A stretch of DNA of 64,000 nt from Balanoglossus misakiensis (Eukaryota; Hemichordata): positions 10,664,001-10,728,000 of the forward strand of contig CM082586.2 of the NCBI GenBank assembly GCA_040954595.2, in the 5' to 3' direction. The translations under genes and the position numbers were made by a program. How positions within the stretch are numbered: the stretch's first letter is position 1; every line of letters begins with the position of its first letter. Under the pieces are notes generated by a model. It was given only the letters and a program-made list of their open reading frames with translations, ran no database searches and was not told the origin of the DNA. Below are positions 60,473 to 64,000 of the stretch, in pieces.

Positions 60473-62814
60473 ACACCATCACCGGGTCTGCAGAGAGTTG
60501 TCACAGAAGAAGATGGGGAAAGCCTCCTTGGTGACTCTACAACATGTCTGTTTTTTTTAACCAGCTTCTGGCCCTTGGCAAAAAATCTATTAGGCAAGTC
60601 TGTGCATTGAAGTCTTGCAGTGGATTGATATCCTCTACTTCAAAGTTTGTTGGCTCAGCTTTATATCTAAAGTGGGTGAGTGTGAACTAAATATGGTATA
60701 TTCTTGACAATTATTGTTAAACTATACCAACTGTAGTGTGCATTGTATGGACAATCACTATGCCAGTATTATTTAGATGAACAGGAAACTCTAGTTATAA
60801 TCCTATGTGGGTGCACATTGTTCCTTTAGGTTTATAATAAAAAACAATAGTCAACTGAAATTACAAAGTTATCGGTATTAACATCTGTTTTATCGTGTCT
60901 TGGAGAAATCAACATGAAATGATCAAATAAGCATGAATCTTTAAACTTTTTTTTTTCAGGAATGCTCAGCTGGTCACCTTGAGTACGAATGGTGTTCACA
61001 ACCAATTTTGAACAGGAGACTTCATAGTGGTGATCTCTTCACAGCAGCTGCCATTCTATTGTCTGGTAATAATTATGCCAAAATTAATTTTTTGGCAAGC
61101 ATTCTGTCACTCAGAATTTGCTCCCAGAATACTTACAATAGAATTCAGAAAGCTTATCTAATACCATGTCTTGATGAATTTTGGATACGACAACAACAAG
61201 ACATCATTGATTCATTTGATGGCCAAGAACTTGTTTTACTGGGTAAGTTTTTAGCTTCATTGTTAATGACACGCACCTAATCTGATTGGCTCACCCCACT
61301 GATTATCCATCACATGTCGGCCAATGCACTTGTAATTTATGTCTAAAAGTTTATACTTACACACTCTATTCTGCTGATTTAGAAAAGAATACAATAGTTA
61401 TTATTTGGTGGCATTTACTTCCTCATTTGCATCATTTCATACTCATTGTAAAATCATTGAATTGGAAATGTTCTCACTTATGCATACTTATGTATAATTT
61501 GACTGACATATTTACTTGATTATGTCTCAGGTGATGGGCGAATGGATTCCCCGGGTTTTTGTGCGCAATATTGCACCTATACTGTGATGGAGGAAACCAC
61601 CAAGAAAATTCTGTCGATAATAACCATGGACAAAAGAGAAACAGAGAAGAAGTCAACAAACATGGAAAAGGCCTGCCTTGTTAAAAGTCTAAACCAGCTT
61701 CAGGAGAAAGGTGTAAATGTCAAAGAAGTCGTAACAGATGCCCACATGCAGATTACAGCTCTGATGAGTAAGTGTAATTTTATGATTTTAAGATGGGTCC
61801 CTAGGATCTTTTTGCCCGTTGCTATGGGCCTTTATAGGACATTACACCCCGATTTGGACTAAGCCGTTTTCAGAGTCTAACAAGGGGCTGGTAACTAGTT
61901 GAAAATCTGCACGATTGTGAGCGCGCGCCCCCTGACGCCATTGATATGCAAATTAGCTAGGTCAAATTTCAAAAGCCTAAGGCTTTTTATTCCGTGACCT
62001 CAAAAACGAACTTGATACGTATTCATTAGTTGCTTGAACCAGGGAAGATCGTGACGGATTTTGTTTTCGAATATTATCGTTGTATCCTACGATTTCAGCA
62101 TACCCGTACCACACCTGAAAAAGTAATCGATTTTGGGTGTTTTTGGACGCACTCTTCCACCGGTATCGCTTCTTAGCACGACGAAAACCGAAAAAACGAT
62201 CCGTCACACTATGCGGAAGTGCGTTCTCAACAAGCAGGTCAAATTTGGCTGGCCTACGTCGCCTATGAAAAAAGCCTTAGGGATTTTCGTGAACGGTACA
62301 AAATCTCTGTGTACAAAACATTGGATATTTAGCGTTCGATCCAGTTACTGTGGTTACAGGACGCGCACGCTATCGGTGACTGCTGCTTTGCCGTATTAGC
62401 GTGGCGGCCTATGGCCGGGCGGTAGCTGCCGTAACCATACTCGGACAGGGGGTGTGCACACAATCGTGCGTATTTTTAACTAGTTACAAGCCCCTTGTCG
62501 GACGTTCATAACGGTTTCGATCAAAATTGAGTGTAGTGTCCTATAAAGGCCCATAGCAACGAGCAAAAAGATCCTAGGGACCCATCTTAACTTGGGTTAT
62601 ATGTTGCTTTGAAATGCCAAAAGCAAAGCTGTTATACAGGTCAATGTTGATTTTGTTTTTCTGAGATAATGTATTTGGCAATCATAACACTGTCATTTTG
62701 AAGCTCCATTTGTAATCACATTTACCCACTCTTATAGGAGACGATCACCCAGACATAAAACATTCTCATGACATTTGGCATGCTGCCAAGAACTTGTCAA
62801 AGAAGATCATAAAG
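57067..62814 (+). CDS. Multi-exon DDE-type transposase (Kolobok-like), 3' part beyond visible exons
   Basis: Ten exons: 57067-57281, 57888-57998, 58255-58380, 58725-58838, 59712-59765, 60042-60140, 60379-60675, 60960-61242, 61531-61767, 62738-62814. All have GT/AG boundaries and compatible phases. Domain order is a basic N-terminus with an AT-hook-like RGRP, a Ser/acidic low-complexity linker, a Cys/His/Trp region, then an RNase H-like catalytic core: GDGRMDSPG (first Asp), VVTDAHMQI (second Asp) and HDIWHAAKNL. The third acidic residue would lie in later exons. I recognise the core from a large invertebrate and fish family; assignment to Kolobok rests on the TTAA target, the termini and memory of the family. 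It would bind its own ends and cut and paste DNA in the nucleus. A one-base deletion in exon 7 may disable this copy. Confidence 0.7.
57888..60140 (+). CDS. Transposase exons 2-6: low-complexity linker from symmetric phase-2 exons
   Basis: Exons 57888-57998 (111 bp), 58255-58380 (126), 58725-58838 (114), 59712-59765 (54) and 60042-60140 (99). All are multiples of three, and all introns are phase 2 with split Arg, Ser or Glu codons (AG|G, AG|C, GA|G). They encode Ser/Thr/Gln/Glu-rich sequence ending in an acidic run (SEEDKEEDMNLCDDDDYDYE), with one VRFPRNLSESFINPFE piece. No fold is evident; this is probably a flexible spacer. Any of these exons could be skipped without losing the frame. Confidence 0.65.
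58860..59275 (+). mobile_element. Foldback/MITE-like element, copy 2 (in intron 4)
   Basis: Opposite-orientation copy of 5238-5680. It has GTCCCACACGAGCC and GGCTCGTGTGGGAC as an inner palindrome near 59177-59205 and CCAAGGACCTGGGATCAT with its inverse near 59135 and 59240. It sits 20 bp after the exon 4 donor. Confidence 0.7.
60379..60675 (+). CDS. Transposase exon 7, poly-Asp tract and one-base deletion
   Basis: The acceptor TTTCTCAG ends at 60378. It starts in the expected phase and carries a (GAT)10 microsatellite encoding poly-Asp at about 60438-60467. Up to the T8 run at 60551-60558 the frame is that of the upstream exons. The conserved continuation (NQLLALGKKSIRQVCALKSC, then FVGSALYLKW) is in the next frame. 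Counting phases, the exon is 297 bp and would need 298 to enter exon 8 in phase 0, so one T is missing. This is either a real null mutation or a homopolymer sequencing error. Donor TGG|GTGAGT. Confidence 0.65.
60960..61242 (+). CDS. Transposase exon 8: Cys/His/Trp region and helical domain
   Basis: Acceptor TTTTTCAG at 60959, donor G|GTAAGT at 61243. The peptide begins ECSAGHLEYEWCSQP, whose C-x3-GH-x5-WCSQP pattern suggests a metal- or fold-stabilising motif just before the catalytic core, and continues RLHSGDLFTAAAILLSGNNY and QKAYLIPCLDEFW. It ends one base into the Gly codon of the GDGR motif. Confidence 0.7.
61531..61767 (+). CDS. Transposase exon 9: first and second catalytic Asp
   Basis: 237 bp, acceptor TGTCTCAG at 61530, donor ATGA|GTAAGT at 61768. 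GDGRMDSPGFCAQYCTYTVM carries the first catalytic Asp. After a KRETEKKSTNMEKACLVKSL helix comes VVTDAHMQITALM with the second. These blocks are well conserved, with no stop or shift. Confidence 0.75.
61792..62586. mobile_element. 795-bp TTAA-flanked element in transposase intron 9
   Basis: Both ends begin GATGGGTCCCTAGGATCTTT, with one mismatch in the first 50 bp, and similarity continues to about 150 bp (AACTAGTT, GCACGATTGTG words). TTAA lies on each side (61788-61791, 62587-62590). The interior is GC/CpG-richer than the flanks. The short frames inside show no transposase motif. Near-identical ends suggest recent insertion; a piggyBac- or Kolobok-type non-autonomous element fits. Confidence 0.8.
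62738..62814 (+). CDS. Transposase exon 10: HDIWHAAKN block
   Basis: Acceptor CTTATAG at 62737, donor AAG|GTTAGA at 62815. It restores the frame of exon 9 with RDDHPDIKHSHDIWHAAKNL, the block that follows the second Asp in this family. It ends in phase 0; later exons, including the third catalytic residue, lie beyond the LTR element. Confidence 0.65.
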
Positions 62815-63073
62815 GTTAGACAAACTTTTATTCTTGTATTCAGTTTTCATTTATCTTCTAAATATGTGTGACACTGACACATAAAAATGTAAGGGTATAG
62901 AATGTTACTAACTGATCCTTCTATCATTTTGGGTGGGGTGGGTGTCAAACTACCTTTGAAAATAGTTATGGCAATATTCAAATTGTGCAGTTGTTATTTG
63001 CATCAGTAAATGTCACAAACAAGTTCAGGTCTATGGTGAATAGTTATGAACCATCAGTTTATATCAGATCATT
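62815..63073. other. Intron sequence before LTR element
   Basis: No coding frame; presumed intron of the transposase gene. Confidence 0.4.
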
Positions 63074-63226
63074 GTGATAGTATTGTCATGATCACGTGAT
63101 TGTCACATGGTCTGTATACGTGATTTCCTGTAACTGTTAGTTCCCGCGTGGTTGTCATTCAATAAACATCACTTCTGTGGAACTCCGTCGTTGTCGACTG
63201 TCAATAACCCCTCCCCGGACATCACA
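63074..63226 (+). mobile_element. 5' LTR of Ty3/Gypsy-like retrotransposon
   Basis: A 153-bp segment with perfect 6-bp inverted ends, TGTGAT at 63074 and ATCACA ending at 63226. It contains AATAAA at 63161-63166. It lies directly upstream of a primer-binding site and gag, which fixes its role. The 3' LTR is outside the window, so the boundaries rest on the inverted ends only. Confidence 0.7.
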
Positions 63227-63230
63227 TAAA

Positions 63231-63243
63231 TGGCGACGAGGAT
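63231..63243 (+). promoter_or_regulatory. tRNA primer-binding site
   Basis: TGGCGACGAGGAT, four bases after the LTR end, is complementary to the 3' end of an animal tRNA-Ser(GCT) including CCA (ATCCTCGTCGCCA). It primes minus-strand DNA synthesis. Confidence 0.7.
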
Positions 63244-63332
63244 TTAGTTGTCTAAATTAACTATCGAAGAACATACGCAAGCAACCTTTACGAGATTTGG
63301 TGACTTCTTAGCCGTGATTTGAGTGCATGAAA

Positions 63333-64000
63333 ATGTCTACACCCGTAACGCTGTCCGGACTGCCAGGAGTGGCGGGATTCGACTGTGAAGGCGAACCGGA
63401 GGCTCTTCAGCAAAGGTGGGAGCGTTTGCTTCAGGAATTTGAACTGTTCGTAGCAGCTTCTGGTGTTTCAAATAATGCGCAGAAGCGTGCCTTACTTTTG
63501 CACATGGCTGGAGCGGGCATCAGAGACATTGTTAGCACTAAATCTGAAGATGAAACTGGTGACGTCACAAACTGCGCAACGTTGATAGCATGTTTGGATA
63601 AACACTTTCAACTGCAGAAAAACGTTCCTATGGCGAGACAGAAGTTTTACAGCGCAACTCCCACGTCCGGGGAGACGGTCGACAGCTACGTAATACGTCT
63701 CAAGAACCTACTGAAAGACTGTGATTTTCCCGAGACGGAAAAAGACAACCAGATAAGAGATCGTGTCTTGCTCTACATCAGCGACAAGGTGCTAAAAAGC
63801 AAGCTGTATCGTGAAAAGAATTTGGACACTACCAAACTACTACAAATCATACGGTCGTATCACGACAAAGATGCACTAGTTTTGGTGTCTGGTACTCAAG
63901 CTGTGAGTGCAAATGCAGTCAATATTGGCGGTAAACGTACGCGCGCCAAAAACAAAATGGCGGACTTAGCCTGTTTCCGTTGTGGAAGGAAAGGTCACAT
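63333..64000 (+). CDS. gag: LTR retrotransposon gag, 5' part, runs off the edge
   Basis: Open from ATG at 63333 to the window end (222 codons), with no stop or frameshift. Residues about 98-150 have the retrotransposon Gag pattern (ARQKFYSATPTSGETVDSYV, then R-L-K-N-L-L-K-D-C and IRDRVLLYI). Residues 214-222 begin a CCHC zinc knuckle (C-x2-C-x4-H); its last Cys is past the edge. Gag would form the particle and bind the element RNA; protease and polymerase should follow. The intact frame and clean LTR suggest a recent copy. Codon use is more GC-rich than the surrounding repeats. Ty3/Gypsy is inferred from the Gag type and the primer site. Confidence 0.75.
   Translation, partial: MSTPVTLSGLPGVAGFDCEGEPEALQQRWERLLQEFELFVAASGVSNNAQKRALLLHMAGAGIRDIVSTKSEDETGDVTNCATLIACLDKHFQLQKNVPMARQKFYSATPTSGETVDSYVIRLKNLLKDCDFPETEKDNQIRDRVLLYISDKVLKSKLYREKNLDTTKLLQIIRSYHDKDALVLVSGTQAVSANAVNIGGKRTRAKNKMADLACFRCGRKGH

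Noticed and set aside
60295-60597. Minus-strand Ser-rich 100-codon frame
   Set aside because: Antisense of the (GAT)10 poly-Asp tract in transposase exon 7.

Overview
This is animal nuclear DNA, most likely from a marine invertebrate. Coding pieces are short exons bounded by GT/AG splice sites, most of the sequence is AT-rich intergenic or intronic repeat, and there are calcium-binding EGF exons, LINE, SINE, LTR, MITE and satellite sequences. A lancelet, acorn worm or mollusc-like genome would fit; the species cannot be read from the sequence. There is no bacterial operon, CRISPR array, rRNA or convincing functional tRNA.

Layout. 0.3-3.45 kb: a decayed mobile-element-type gene (HEEAD and DTD motifs, Cys-rich CXC-like tail), split by about 1 kb of interspersed repeat. 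3.56-4.5 kb: a dead non-LTR retrotransposon reverse transcriptase. 5.24-5.68 kb: a foldback element with a second copy at 58.86 kb. 5.99-12.2 kb: two EGF-like exons followed by two glutamine-rich exons, phase-compatible but carrying two in-frame TAA codons. Their introns hold two short TA-flanked MITEs and a 25-bp-stem hairpin. 12.2-21.6 kb: mostly non-coding, with a palindromic MITE, a possible solo LTR, a dispersed bent repeat in two clusters and one orphan exon at 20.07 kb.

21.6-36.6 kb is a nested repeat domain. A unit of roughly 1 kb recurs about ten times. Each unit carries one 116-bp motif, which has expanded into a tandem array at four of the sites (up to about 21 copies). A block of about 6.2-6.4 kb is duplicated within it, and an older 1.8-kb TA-flanked element sits at the same site in both halves. 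37.0-37.5 kb is a 54-bp minisatellite. 39.1-52.5 kb is a satellite of about 190-bp monomers (roughly 70 copies) with internal duplications of about 4.4 kb and 387 bp. Direct repeats at 37.6-38.4 and 55.8-56.45 kb flank this satellite. 52.5-56.8 kb is a patchwork of SINE tails, one tRNA-derived SINE, degenerate 165-bp repeats and foldback elements.

56.77 kb to beyond 62.8 kb is the best gene in the window. It is a multi-exon DDE-type transposase whose 5' side begins with a TTAA-flanked terminal sequence. A 331-bp TTAA-flanked foldback MITE with the same terminus lies 1.7 kb upstream. This looks like an autonomous (Kolobok-like) transposon next to its own non-autonomous derivative. Its introns carry two further elements, and a young-looking LTR retrotransposon begins downstream at 63.07 kb with LTR, tRNA-Ser-type primer site and an open gag that runs off the right edge.
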